This document shows, in pieces, positions 1-10,719 of a DNA stretch of 64,000 nucleotides. Numbering within the stretch: the first letter of the stretch is position 1; each line of letters begins with the position of its first letter. The notes beneath the pieces are model-generated. The model was not told where the DNA came from, searched no databases, and was given only the letters and a program-made list of their open reading frames with translations. The stretch comes from Closterium sp. NIES-65. Taxonomy: Eukaryota; Streptophyta; Zygnematophyceae; Desmidiales; Closteriaceae. The stretch is taken from positions 248,001 through 312,000 of the forward strand of contig CANXME010002050.1 in assembly GCA_948144175.1 (NCBI GenBank), read 5' to 3'. Position numbers and translations under genes: made by a program.

Positions 1-492
1 CTATCATGCTCGCAGCAAACACATCGAGGTCCGCTACTTCTTCGTGCGCGAGCTGGTGCAGTCTGGCTTCCTCTGCCTTCGCAAGGTGGCCGCTACTGCC
101 AACCTTGCTGACATTTTCGCCAAGGCTCTTCTTCGTGCGCCACACCGTTTCTATGTGCGCGCGCTTGGGCTCACTCGTCTCGCCACTTATGGGGGTGTTC
201 CCATTCGCTAGGTGTTTCGTTCCAGAGCTTCACCTAGCCCGGGGGTGTGTTGGAGTAGGCTAGAGCTCGCTCTGGCATTTATCCTAGTAATATGTTGTTA
301 TTTTGCCATGTTTAGAGCGAGTTACACTTTCGGTTCAGTTTAGGGTCATTTCTTAGTTTCTAACACAAACTGAACACAACCTAAGTTCAATTAGGGTTTC
401 CTACATTTGTATCTCGACACTCTTTCCTAGTACCAATTCTCTCGCTACCTTCTCTCTTCCTAGCCATGGCGACCATACTCTCATCCGTAACA
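1..492 (+). mobile_element. Ty1/Copia element, 3' end only (RNase H terminus plus LTR)
   Basis: Positions 2-211 read in one frame as the C-terminal end of a Copia RNase H, with the hallmark stretches SKHIEVRYFFVREL and TANLADIFAKAL. A purine-rich tract (CCCGGGGGTG) follows at about 238-247, and then a TG...CA LTR. The rest of the element lies left of the window. Its right edge falls inside the integrase region of an older minus-strand Copia, so it is a nested insertion. The family differs from the short-LTR Copia elements that fill the rest of the window: its LTR is about twice as long and its tract differs. It is a fragment here, so wholeness cannot be judged. Confidence 0.8.
248..492 (+). 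repeat. 3' LTR (about 245 bp) of the Copia fragment at 1-492
   Basis: The segment starts TGTTGGAG directly after the polypurine tract and ends CCGTAACA, giving TG...CA termini. The right boundary is set where homology to the interrupted minus-strand Copia integrase resumes at about 493. The partner LTR and target duplication are outside the window. Confidence 0.65.
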
Positions 493-972
493 CTGTGGTG
501 TAGCGGGAGTAGTCGTCAACGACCACCAAAATGAAACGCTCGCGCTCAGGGCCAAGGCGAAGGGCGGGGCCCCAGACGTCCAAGTGGAGCGTCTAAAAAG
601 GCTCGGTGGCCGGACGAAGGGAGGAATGAGGGGTGGCGCGCAGCCGACCCTCGACACAGGGACCACACGGCGGTGCAAGCGAAGGCGGCAGCAATGGCAA
701 GACACGCGGGAGGCCTAAGACAAGACGCTGACGAGACATAACGCGCAGACGAGGGAGGGACGGGTGCCCCGTCCAAAAGGTGCCACAGAACGGTGGGGTG
801 TGCAAGCGACCGGCAGGAGCACGACGCAGCAACTGGACCAAACACGGGAACCTGACCAGACACAGCTACCTGGGGGGACGCAGCAACCTGGTGAGACGCA
901 GGGACCAGACTAGGGGAAGTAACCGGGGCCGGGGGCAGGAGTCGCTACTGCTGCTGCCGCTGCTGCTGCTGC

Positions 973-1006
<34 letters not shown>

Positions 1007-3099
1007 GCTGCTATTGCTGCCGCTGCTACTGCTGCTACTGCTGCTGCCCACCAGGGCTAGTGTGAAGTGTGTAGAGACCAGAGCCCGGCTCGGGAGTAAA
1101 GGTGGCAAGAGGCGAGTAAGTGTCGCCGTCAACACAAACCGCCGTCTCACCAGAGGGCTCAATCCATGCACCCACGTGCTGACTCATAAGAGGCCTCACG
1201 CCCACCAAGTTCCTCGAGAACAACGGGGCGTGGAAGACAGTCAGAGACCCAGAGGGAACAGCAGGGCAAGGAAGAGTAGTAGTGTATCGAGTAGTGACTG
1301 GTCCCGAGGTGGGATCAGCCAGGGCCACAGAGACTGGCGCAGGAAGTGTCGTGTGGTCGCAGAAGAAGCAGTGCGAAGCCCCAGAGTCCAGAGTGAAAGA
1401 CAGCGAAGCATCCTCGGAAGTAGCGCCTGTACTAGTGTCTACACAAGTGCCTACACTAGCAACAGGCAACTCAGCAAGACTAGCGCCTAAGCTAACAACG
1501 CACGAGTAAACAGAGTCAGAAGCACTAGAGTCAACAACAGCATACATAGCATGCGGAGTTCCTAAGAGATCAAGCAACTGAGAAGCAGACATGCCCCAAA
1601 GAGCGGAGCCGTACGTCTGAACAAGAGGTAACCAGTCAGGGGCAGGGCCGCCAACGCCGAAGGCCAAGCGAACCGTGCCAGTGAGCTGAGCAAAGCATTG
1701 ACCAGGAGGGTGGGTGCGACCACAAGGCTGGCCTCGGCGAGCACCTATCATAACCTGATAGGTGCACGAAGGGTAAACAACACCTCGCTGGGGCGGACGC
1801 TGTCCCAGCCCCGAAACCTGCTGGTGCCGCTGCTGCTGCAGGGGGCTGCTACAAGGGGAGGGGTTGCTGCTGCTGCACCTGCTGCTGCCGCTGGGCCAGG
1901 TACCACGCCGCTGCTCCACCCACCGCGGCCGGCAGACCAGGAGGAGGCTGACGAGTCCGGGTGTCGCCTCCACCAGCTGCAGTAGGGGAGTCACTGGCCG
2001 CTGCACGAGACGCCTCTCCAGGCCCTGCGCTCCCACCGCCACCGGCCGGCACGCCACCCCCACCACCTCCGCCGCCAACGCCGCCACCACCGCCGCCGCC
2101 TGCACCCTGACCGCCCCTCCTGCCACCCCTACCTCGAGACCGCGACGTAGTCGTAACAGCAGTTGCGGTCACGTCAGTAGTGGCAGTGGCTAGCGAGGCA
2201 GTAAAAGTGGGCAGCTGAGGGACACTGCGCCCGTGAAATAGTGGAGGGGGCACAGCACTAGAGGCGGAGGCTACGGAGCGGAGGTTGCTCTCGACGTCCT
2301 TGAGCGCAGACTCAAGGACCTCGATAGTGAGCTCACTAGGGTGCTTCATAAGAAGCGTGTCACGAACCGAGGCAAGGCGGTCAGGGAGGCTGTTGCAATG
2401 AAGTAGATAGTAATCACCATAAGAGGGGGAAGCAGTGCAAGCTGTGCGTCAGTGCAAGCAGCGCGGTAGCTAGAATCGAGCGAGCGGAGGTGAGCAATCA
2501 AGTCAGCAGAGCGCTCAAACGAGGCAAGGTCACGGAACAAGAATGGTAGGAAGAGGCGGCCAAGGGAGACAGTGGTGGGAGTAGCGTAGCGGGCCTTGAT
2601 CACAGTCAAGAACTCACTAGCAGTGCGAACCTGAGTGAAGTGGGCCTCCTAAGACTCAGGGCGGAGGTTGCTAAGAGCGATGCAGGCCGCAATGTCACGC
2701 GACTTCCACGCCGTCAGGTCAGCATGCTGGCGGGTAAAGCGGTCTCTGGAGGCATCGTCAAGGGCAGGGCCTAAAGGCGTAGGGTCGTCGGGCGCAGGAA
2801 GGTCACCAGTAGCGTGCGCCCAGAGGGACTCGCCCGCCTGGACCTGACTCTCTAGAAGGCGACGCGCGCGTAGGAGCCAGACCGGAAACTCGAGTGGTCT
2901 ACCGTCAGCGTCAAAACGAAGAACCCTAGGGGTCGCCATAGCAAAAGCAAAGAGGTGAAAAGTGCTGCTGCTGAAACCCTAATCACTGAGAGCAACTCAG
3001 TAGGGCGCTACGGGACATAGGGTAGGGCGCTAAGAGTAGGGCGCAACACTGCTGGACTAGGAGGGCACAGCGCCACGGGCACGGGTAGCGCGACGCGAC

Positions 3100-3600
3100 G
3101 CAGTGGGACAGGACGGGCAGCACGACACGAGGCGACGCGACGGGACGGGACGGATTGCGCGACGCGGACGGGCAGCGCGACGCGACGCGAAGGGATGGGA
3201 CGGACGGGCAGCGCGACGCGGACGGACGGGACGGGACGGACGGGACGGACGGGACGGGACGGACGGACGGGTCGGGACGGACGGGACGGGACGGACGGGA
3301 CGGGACGGGACGGGACGGGATGGGACGGGACGGGACGGGACGGGACGGACGGGACGGACGGGACGGGACGGGACGGGACGGGACGGGACGGGACGGACGA
3401 ACGGGACGGACGGACGGGACGGGACGGACGGATAGGACGGGCAGACGGGACGGGACGGGACGGAACAGGACGGACGGCGCGACGCGGACAGGCAGTGCGA
3501 CGCGGATGGACGGGACGGGACTGAAGACGCGACGCGGACGGGCAGCGTGACGCGGACGGACGGGACGGGATGGACGGCGCGACGCGGACGGACAGCGCAG
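3100..3600 (-). repeat. GGGACGGACG minisatellite in the Copia-A leader
   Basis: About 500 bp is built almost only of GGGAC/GGACG pentamer combinations on the plus strand, densest at 3220-3470, with GCGACGCGGACGG variants at both sides. It lies between the gag start and the primer-binding site, the same place where the other Copia elements carry unrelated arrays. The sense RNA would be very C-rich (GUCCC repeats). Long open frames across it (PSRPVPS repeats) are a by-product of the array. Confidence 0.85.
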
Positions 3601-3609
3601 TGGATGCTA

Positions 3610-3769
3610 GGGCACGAGAGCGACGTAACGGCATGCGCAGCGGGCGCTAGGGCACGAGTGTGACGTAACGGCAGGCGCAGCGGGCGCGAGGGCACGAGAG
3701 CGACGTAACGGCAGGCGCAACGGGCGCAAGGGCACGAGAGCGACGTAACGGCAGGCGCGATAGGCGCTA
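3610..3769 (-). repeat. Four tandem copies of a 40-bp unit, Copia-A leader
   Basis: The 40-bp units begin GGGCACGAGAGCGACGTAAC at 3610, 3650, 3690 and 3730, with a degenerate fifth copy after 3770. It is a second array in the leader, nearer the LTR than the GGGACGGACG array. Confidence 0.85.
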
Positions 3770-3864
3770 GGGGACAGTACAAGCGTAACGGGCACTAGGG
3801 TACGGGACAGGCTCGGGCGCTACAGACGTGAACGAGAGGAACGGGATCCCACAGGATCCTAACC

Positions 3865-3876
3865 TAGGTGATACCA
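3865..3876 (-). promoter_or_regulatory. Primer-binding site, Copia-A
   Basis: The minus strand reads TGGTATCACCTA immediately inside the LTR. The first eight bases match the canonical plant initiator-tRNA-Met site TGGTATCAGAGC. Confidence 0.7.
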
Positions 3877-3990
3877 TGTCAAGAATGAATGTGTTGGTTC
3901 ATTGATGTGGATTGGGGTACATATAACAAACTCTAACATTTGTACCCCCTAAGAGAAACCTCACTACAAGCTACAATATTTGATATTCTG
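3877..3990 (-). repeat. Partial 5' LTR of Copia-A
   Basis: It begins TGTCAAG beside the primer-binding site and aligns loosely with the 131-bp LTRs of elements B and C, sharing GTAC, GTACCCC, CTACA and TTCTG blocks. It ends in TTCTG, about 17 bp short of a full LTR, where a different LTR piece starts. Confidence 0.6.
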
Positions 3991-4057
3991 CTAGGGTTTG
4001 CTATATGTATCACATTGCTTGCTAGTAGAACCCCTCTTTCTGGTTGCTATCTTGACA
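3991..4057 (+). repeat. Half of an oppositely oriented Copia LTR
   Basis: This 67-bp segment, starting CTAGGGTTTGCTAT and ending TTGACA, closely resembles the second half of the solo LTR at 33914-34043. It abuts the Copia-A LTR with no intervening sequence and is followed by unrelated DNA. Confidence 0.6.
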
Positions 4058-4087
4058 CGCTCATGATCAACCCTGCTTTTCAAAATA

Positions 4088-4127
<40 letters not shown>

Positions 4128-4359
4128 AAGAGGCGACGAATTCGTCTTAGGGTTGCGAAGCGTTTTGCGTAATTATATAAATTTGTACAACTTCTAATTC
4201 TGTACATAATGCTTTAGTATGACACTAAGTGGTACTTCCTCTCACCAGGAAAATGTCAAATGTACAGCGCAAATGGAATTCGAACCAAGGACCTTTCGAT
4301 TCCACTCCAAGCCTTGTATCACTGCTACAGCACAGATGTTTGCCTAGAATAGCTAAATT
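4058..4359. other. Spacer between Copia-A and Copia-B, no gene seen
   Basis: It is AT-rich sequence holding a 48-bp A homopolymer (4089-4136) and no convincing coding frame. The last five bases (AAATT) are the left target duplication of Copia-B. The A-run could be the tail of an old retroposed sequence or simple slippage; no SINE or LINE body is recognisable upstream. Confidence 0.6.
4089..4136. repeat. A48 homopolymer
   Basis: An unbroken run of A follows CAAAATAC. No target-site repeats or SINE body could be recognised around it. Confidence 0.9.
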
Positions 4360-4490
4360 TGAGAAAGTACGAACGAGAAGTGAAATGACTATGAACGAAG
4401 TGAGTACAAATAGGAAACCCTAATTGGGTGTACCCCCTATGGGATACCCCACTATAGCCTACAGAAACAAGTAAGCTATAAGTTCTGACA
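4360..4490 (-). repeat. 3' LTR of Copia-B (131 bp)
   Basis: On the plus strand it runs from TGAGAAAG to TTCTGACA, which on the element's sense strand is TGTCAGAA to CTTTCTCA. It is identical to 11617-11747. Confidence 0.95.
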
Positions 4491-4492
4491 CA

Positions 4493-4513
4493 CCCCCATA
4501 GGCAAAGTGGGGG
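4493..4513 (-). promoter_or_regulatory. Polypurine tract in a hairpin, Copia-B
   Basis: CCCCCA (4493-4498) and TGGGGG (4508-4513) form a 6-bp stem around a 9-nt loop. The sense-strand G-run, TGGGGGTG, is the polypurine tract touching the 3' LTR. The same stem and loop occur in elements C, D, E and F. Confidence 0.7.
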
Positions 4514-4687
4514 AGAACAAGGGGTCACAAGACCGGTCAAGCAAAGCAAAACAAAGCTCAGGGTGGATCACAAAGTCACCACGCATTCCGAGCACAAGTT
4601 CAAAGGCCACAAGGCCAGTTCACATGCAAGATCATATATAGAGATATACAAGAGCAAGAGTATATATATGCGAAAGTACAAACAAGG

Positions 4688-7600
4688 TCAAGAGGAGAGC
4701 AAGTGAGGCAAGACAGGCACAAGACCCAACTGCGTGCAGCAACGCTGATGATCACAAGGCGCAAGTGCCTTGGTGAAGACATCAGCAGTGTTGGCCTCAG
4801 AGGCCACGTACGCAAGTCGCAGCTGTCCACGCTGCTGTAGCTCACGAGCAAGAAAGTAGCGAAGAGCAATGTGCTTCGTTCTGTGCTCCAGTCGCTGCTC
4901 TCGACACAAGGCCAGCATGGCCTTGTTGTCTACGTACAGGACTGGAGGAGAACGAGGCTGCTCTCCAAGGTCGGTCAGCAGGTAGGTGAGCCAGCGTAAC
5001 TCCTGTGCAGCCATAGCCCCAGCGTAGATCTCAGCCTCACAACTGGAGCCGAGAACAGAAGACGAGCGGGTAGCCCGCCACGAGACAGAGCCGGAACCAA
5101 GGCTGAAGGTGTAACCCTGTGACGACCGCTGCGTAGCCTGGTCGTCAGCCCAAGAAGCGTCTGCGTGCCCAGTGAGGACCACTGGACTGCGCCCTCCAAG
5201 CACTAGCCCCATGCCCGACGTACTGCACAAGTAGCGCAACACCCTCTTCGCTGCAGCCATGTGCTCTGGTCGGTGTCTCCCAGGAGCAACAAAGCGTGCG
5301 AGAATGCTAAGAGGGTATGCGAGGTCAGGTCGTGTGCAGGTCATCAGGTACATGAGGCAGCCAACAAGCTCTGCAAACGGGCCACTCGACTCTACGGACT
5401 CATCCGAAGGCAGAGCTGAGAGCGAGTGGCGAGTAGGCAGAGGAGTGGCCTGAGGCGAGGAGTACGTGAAGCCGAAGCGCTGAAGGACCTGCTGCACCAT
5501 GTGTGACTGAGTCAGGGTAATGGTGCGGCGTGCTCTGTCCCGGGTGATCTGCAAGCCAAGGTAGCTGCGCAGTTCACCCAGGTCAGTGCACGTGTGTCTC
5601 TTCTGCAGCTCGGACTTCACGTAGGCGAGTCCAGCAGTGTCAGCTGTGGCAAAGACCAAGTCGTCGACGTACACGAGGATGTAGAACGGCGGCAGAGAGG
5701 TGTCGGTGCGCAGAAACAGCGACGGGTCGGCAGTGGAAGGAGCAAACCCAAGTGCCGCGAGCGTAGTCCTCAGTGTGTCGTGCCACTCACGTGGCGCCTG
5801 GCGGAGACCGTAGACTGGACGCCGGAGACTCCACTGGGTACCAGGAGGGAAAGACCCAGTGAAGCCAGGTGGGCGACGCAGCCAGATCTCCTCGTGCAGG
5901 CTGCCCTGCAAGAAAGCTGTGCTGAAGTCGAGAGAGTGCAGCTCGTAGTCACGGTGAGCAGCAACGTGTAGCAGAACCCGAAGAGTGGTCATCTTCGGGG
6001 TGGGGGAGAAGGTCTGAAAGTAGTCAACCCCCTGCCGCTGACTGAAGCCACGAGCCACGTAACGCGCCTTGAAGACAGGCGGAGAACCCGGCGGCCGCTT
6101 CACCCTGAAAATCCACATGCCACTGACGATGTTTGCCCCAGGAGGGGGAACAGCGTCAACGTAGGTGCCTGTGGACTTCCAGGAAGCCATCTCTGCATCC
6201 ATAGCTGCCTGCCACTGAGAGGAGTAGGGACCCTCTATCGCCTCCGCGTAAGAGCGCGGAGTCGGGATGTCTGGTGCATCCGGGTCTCCCTCAGGGGCTA
6301 GCAGTACAGACGCGAGACGAGGTGAAGCGGCGGCCAGACACTGGAACTCCTCCTGCCTGTCCTCAAGGACGTCCGTGCCAAGGGCACACTCACCCCCGAC
6401 GGACGGAGGACAGGCGGACTCAGACTCAGTGACAAGACGAGCAGCGTAGTCTAGACGACAGCGCGCAGCAAAGTCGACAAGCTCAGTGACAAGGACAGAC
6501 GCAGCCGACGACTCGAAGGAGGGGTCAGTGACAGCAGTAGCCAGGAGACGCGTGACAGTAGGACTGGCAGCACGAAGAGCGTCCGACTCCGGGTCGGCAA
6601 GAGCAGGAAGAGAGGAAGCAGGAGGAGAAGGCAAAGGGGCACGCAGAGGAGCAGTGGACGGACGCAGTGACATCCGGTGCGTGCCAGGGACAGGAGGAGG
6701 ACGCTGACGCGACCCGCGACCACTAGCGCGCTCAGTACGAACAGGCGACACAGGACGAGACGCAGGCTCACGACGCTCAGTAAGACCTCCAGTCGGACCA
6801 GCGTAGGGAGAAGGAGCAGGCAAAGGGGAGGCAGGCTGTAGCTGTGGCTGTGACCGGACAGGCTGCGGACCCTCTAAGGGAGGAGGAGGAGGTGTAAGAC
6901 CAAGAACCTGCTGCAGGAGCGGAACGAAGTACGGTCGGGGCCGCGCGGCGACGCTAGAAACAGCAGGAACAGCACCAGCAGCCCCGGCAGGAGCACCCAC
7001 TCCAGCAGCACCTCCAGCAGCACCAGAACCTCCAGCCGCAGCACCAGGAGCACTGTCAGTCGGGCCGCCAACGGCAGGCTCAGCGCCAACACCCTCAGCA
7101 GGACCAGCTCCAGGAGAACTCTCAGACTCAGCAGCTCCAGCACCCACAGTACGAGCGCCGGCGGGGCGCGCAGCGGCAGTGCCCTCTGCAGCCGAAGAAC
7201 CACCAGCACCAGCAGCACGCCTCCAGCACCCGGCAAACCACTCACGCAGCTCCTGTGGGGAGAGTGGCTCCCGGCGAGACGAAGCACCCCCAGGCACAGC
7301 ACCTCCAGGCACGGCACTCCCAGGCTCAGCACCCCCAGGCCCAGCACCCCCAGGCACAGCACCCCCAGACTCGGCACCTCCAGGCTCAGCACCCCCAGGC
7401 ACAGCACCTCCAGGCTCAGCACCCCCAGGCTCAGCACCCCCAGACTCGGCACCTCCAGGCTCAGCACCCCCAGACTCCGCACCCTTAGGCTCAGCTCCCG
7501 CAGCAGCACCAGAGTCACCAGTGACCTCGACAGGCTCGACCGCGTCTACCTGGGACACACCTGAAGGGGCAGGACCCTGAGGGGGGAGGGGGACTACCGG

Positions 7601-9506
7601 GGGGGGACCTGGTACCAAGAAGAGCGGGGGTGGAGGGAGGGACGGAGTGCGGTAGGGGAAGAGGCGGTAGTAGGGTACCGACTCGTCGAACGTGACGTCC
7701 TGGGAGGACAGAACACGTCGAGAGGTGGGGTGGTAAAACTGCCACCCAGGGGCGTCGGGGGGGAACCCCAGGAAGACGCAGGGAGAAGCACGAGGGGACA
7801 GCTTGTCCGCAGACAGGTCGCGAACAAACGCCCGAGATCCCCAGACCCGGAACGCCGACGCATCGCCAACCTTCCCCGTCCACAGCAGGGCTGGGGAGGT
7901 CTCCGGTCGAGAGACCCTGGGGTGGAGGTTGATCTGGTGCGCAGCGTACCTGACCGCAAACGGCCACAGAAAATGGGGAGCAGCCGCATGCATCATGGAC
8001 GTACGAGCGACGTCCATGACCATGCCAATGCGGCGCTCAGCAATCCCATTTTGCTGCGGCGAGTCCGGAAGCGTGAAGGTCTGACGGATGCCTCGCACAC
8101 GACAGTAGGCACTCAGGAGGCCGGAGGAGAACTCTCCACCTCTGTCCGAGTGCAGACGCAAAACAGGGAAGTCAGAGCCAAAGCTCCTCCGAAGCTGGAG
8201 ACGAGCTGCGCGGATCCAGTCGATCAGCACCTCAGTGACCTCACCCTTGCTGCGCAAGGGGAAGACTGTGGTGTAACGCGAGTAGTCGTCAACCACCAGC
8301 AGGAAGTAGCGCTCCTGACCCTGTCCACGGACGCGGGCTGGGCCCCACACGTCCATGTGAAGCGTCTGCAACGGGGCCTCTGTGGGAGGAAACTGGGAGG
8401 AGTGAGGGGCAGCACGCTGGCGCCCCTCGACACAGGGGACACAGGTGGGGCCAGGGCCCGGAGGAAGGGGAGGGAGAGACCGGGGAAGACCAGACACAAG
8501 GACTCGCGAGGCCATGCCTCTGAGCCGAAGCAGAGAGGGGTGGCCAAGGCGGTGGTGCCAGAGGAGGGTCTCGTGAGACAGACGACGACACGAGCAGGGG
8601 GCAGACTCAGGACCAGACCTGGACGCTGCAGCAAACACCTGACCAGACGAAGGGACCCTACCAGACTCAGCACCTGGAGGAGAAGCAGTGGTCAGTGTGT
8701 ACAGGCTCGACCCTGGCCGACGTGTAAACGTAGCCAGGTGGCGACCTGTATCCTCCTCCGTGCAGTGGGTCACCCGCTGACGAGCAGGGGTGAACTGGTG
8801 GACACCCGCATCCTGGAGGTCAGCACCACTCACCAAGTTCGTCGAGAACGAGGGGAGGTAGAGACCAGTCAGGGTGCCAGAGGGGGCCGCCGGACACGGG
8901 AGGACAGTGGAGAAGCGAGCCAGGACCGGCCCCCCAGAGGGGTCAGCCAGGGACACTGCAACCGGCCGACTCAGCGGCGTGAGAGTGGTGCGGTCCCTAA
9001 AGAAGGAGCGAGACGCTCCAGAGTCAAGGGTGAAGGTGTGAGAGGCCGAAGCCGACACAGTACCTGAGAGGGCAGACTCACCAGCACCTGAGAGCACAGA
9101 CGCACTGGCACCTAGAGCAGCAGCCTCACTAGTACCTGACGCGGCAGTACCAATGCCCGGGTCGGGCGGGAAACACCGGTAACAGTCATCCTCATCACTA
9201 CCAGTCACAGCATACATAGCAGAGAGAATAGCATCAAAGTCAAGATCATAAATAGCTACTCCAGCCCTAGACAGCTCTCCCCAGCGGGGGATCTCAGCGG
9301 CCTCCGGAAACTGCTGACGCCAGGCGTCGGTCAGGCGGCCAAAGCAGCGACGGGCTGCGTGGGCGCCTCCACACCTCTCCCCCGCACGGTCACCGGTGCG
9401 AAGAACGTAGGGGCAGGGACCAAGCGCACCACCACGCTGACGCTGCAAGTACCACTCACGGAGCTGCTGAGGGCCGGGGACGGTGCGAGAGCGCTGCTCC
9501 TGCTGC

Positions 9507-9544
<38 letters not shown>

Positions 9545-10618
9545 CTGACCACCCCCAGAGCTGCTCCGCTGGGACGAGCCACTCCGACCCCCGCCTCCAC
9601 CACCACCCCCGCCTCCACCGCCACCCCCGTCTCCACCGCCACCTCCCCCACCAGGACCGTCGCTCCCACCGCTCCCACCGCCTCCTCCGCTACCACCTCC
9701 GCCGCCACCTCCGCCTCCACCGCCGCCACTAGTACCTCCACTCCCGCCACCACCTCCACCGCCACCCCCACTCCCCCCGCCACCCCCACCTCCTCCGCCA
9801 CTGCCTCCTCTAGATCCACCCGCTCCCTTGCCCCCCTTGCCCTTGCCAGAGCGGCGTCTGCCGCTGGGGGCAGACGCCGCACCGACCGACTCAAAACCAG
9901 CGAGGTCGGCCGTAGCAGCAGAGGCGACAGAGGGCAGCAGGGGGGAAGGAGAACACCCCTCAAAGATGGGGGTGCGAGGGTCACCCCTAGAGGCCCCTAC
10001 AGCGACTATACTCTTCTCAGCCGCTAGCAGGGACTCCTCAAGGAGGTCGACAGTGAGGGTGGTGGGACAGACAGAGAGAAACTGGTCCCTAACGACACGA
10101 AGGGACTCAGGAAGACGGGTGACGAGAAAGTAGAGAGTGATATACATGGGAGGAGGGTTTGCGGCGCGGAACTCAGCAGGAAGGGCAGCGCGGTAGCGAG
10201 CGTCACTAGTGCGGAGGTGGGTAACGAGGTCAGCGACAGTGGGAAAGGAAGCGAGGTCAGGGAAGAGAAACGGTAGCATGAGGCGGCTAAGGGTAGCGGA
10301 GGAAGGGGAGGAGTAGCGTGCAACTACAGCGTCGTACAAGGCCTGAGCGGTCTTGCACTGACTAAAGTGGGCACGCTCAGAGGAAGGGAGGTGGCGACGC
10401 ACAGCAAGACGTGCAGCAGCATCGCGGGTCGCCCACTTGGAGCGAACGGCAGAGTCAGCATCAGCAGGCGGGGCAGGGACAGCTCCAGAGACAAAGTCAA
10501 AGAGAGAGACCTCATCTATCGCATCACACAGTAAGTACAGCTGCAGGTCTTCAATCCAGACGGCAAAGTCAATGGCCCTCCCCTCAGCGTCAAAAGTAAG
10601 AACATTGGGGGTGGCCAT
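4688..10618 (-). CDS. Copia-B Gag-Pol polyprotein, 1,976 aa, uninterrupted
   Basis: The single frame starts at the ATG at 10618 (MATPNVLTFDAEGRAIDF). In order it has a Copia-type Gag (about residues 1-250), a run of Gly with Ser (263-353), and a poly-Gln stretch. A zinc-knuckle variant (about 404-425) follows, then aspartic protease DSGAS (about 531), GAG-pre-integrase LLWHHRLGHPS, and integrase with VVDDYS, HSDRGGEF and NGIAERR supplying the D, D, E triad (about 770, 824, 859). A PGGAE-repeat hinge (about 1040-1110), reverse transcriptase with YVDDLVFA (about 1649) and RNase H with ADASWADD and DNKAMLAL (about 1818-1900) complete it. All parts lie in one frame, as is usual for plant Copia elements, so Gag excess must be set another way. 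It encodes the machinery for copying the element RNA and inserting the DNA. Confidence 0.93.
7290..7500 (-). repeat. 15-bp minisatellite coding PGGAE repeats, Copia-B hinge
   Basis: The unit is close to CAGGCTCAGCACCCC on the plus strand and encodes Pro-Gly-Gly-Ala-(Glu/Val/Gly) on the sense strand. It sits between integrase and reverse transcriptase. Homologous arrays with different copy numbers occur in elements C, D, the second D copy and F. Confidence 0.85.
9560..9830 (-). repeat. GGC/GGT-type trinucleotide tract coding poly-Gly, Copia-B Gag
   Basis: The plus strand is a run of CCN triplets (CCACCTCCGCC and similar) that translates on the sense strand to near-continuous glycine broken by serine. 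A CTG/CAG run at about 9500-9545 next to it encodes poly-Gln. Equivalent tracts lie in C, D, the D copy and F. Confidence 0.85.
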
Positions 10619-10719
10619 GGCAGCAGCTGAAAGTCTCACCGGGCTGGAAGAGTCGGGTAGGTCAGCAGCAGAGGAACACAGCTCAGGGACAGCAGCACGG
10701 CTCCTCAGGTGGCTCGCGT

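Larger units (their letters stand above)
493..3990 (-). mobile_element. Copia-A, old broken 5' portion of a short-LTR Copia element
   Basis: In minus-strand order the element has a partial 5' LTR, a primer-binding site, a leader filled with tandem arrays, and a gag start at 2939 (MATPRVLRFDADGRPLEF). Then come a Gly-rich Gag tail, a zinc-knuckle variant near 1.75 kb (C-X13-C-X3-H-X4-C), an aspartic protease core (FTLDSGAS) near 1.36 kb, a GAG-pre-integrase stretch, and the start of the integrase (MDVWGPA, VVVDDYSRYTT) near 0.5 kb. The rest of pol is absent because the 1-492 Copia interrupts it at the left edge. The coding frame is broken in several places. It is divergent from elements B to F and is among the oldest insertions here. 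Confidence 0.8.

Noticed and set aside
3610-3769. Regular 40-bp repeats resembling a CRISPR array
   Set aside because: Units are contiguous with no spacers, the context is a Copia leader, and the genome is eukaryotic.
4089-4136. A48 run as the poly-A tail of a SINE, LINE or processed gene copy
   Set aside because: No recognisable body upstream and no flanking target repeats could be found, so it is listed only as a homopolymer.
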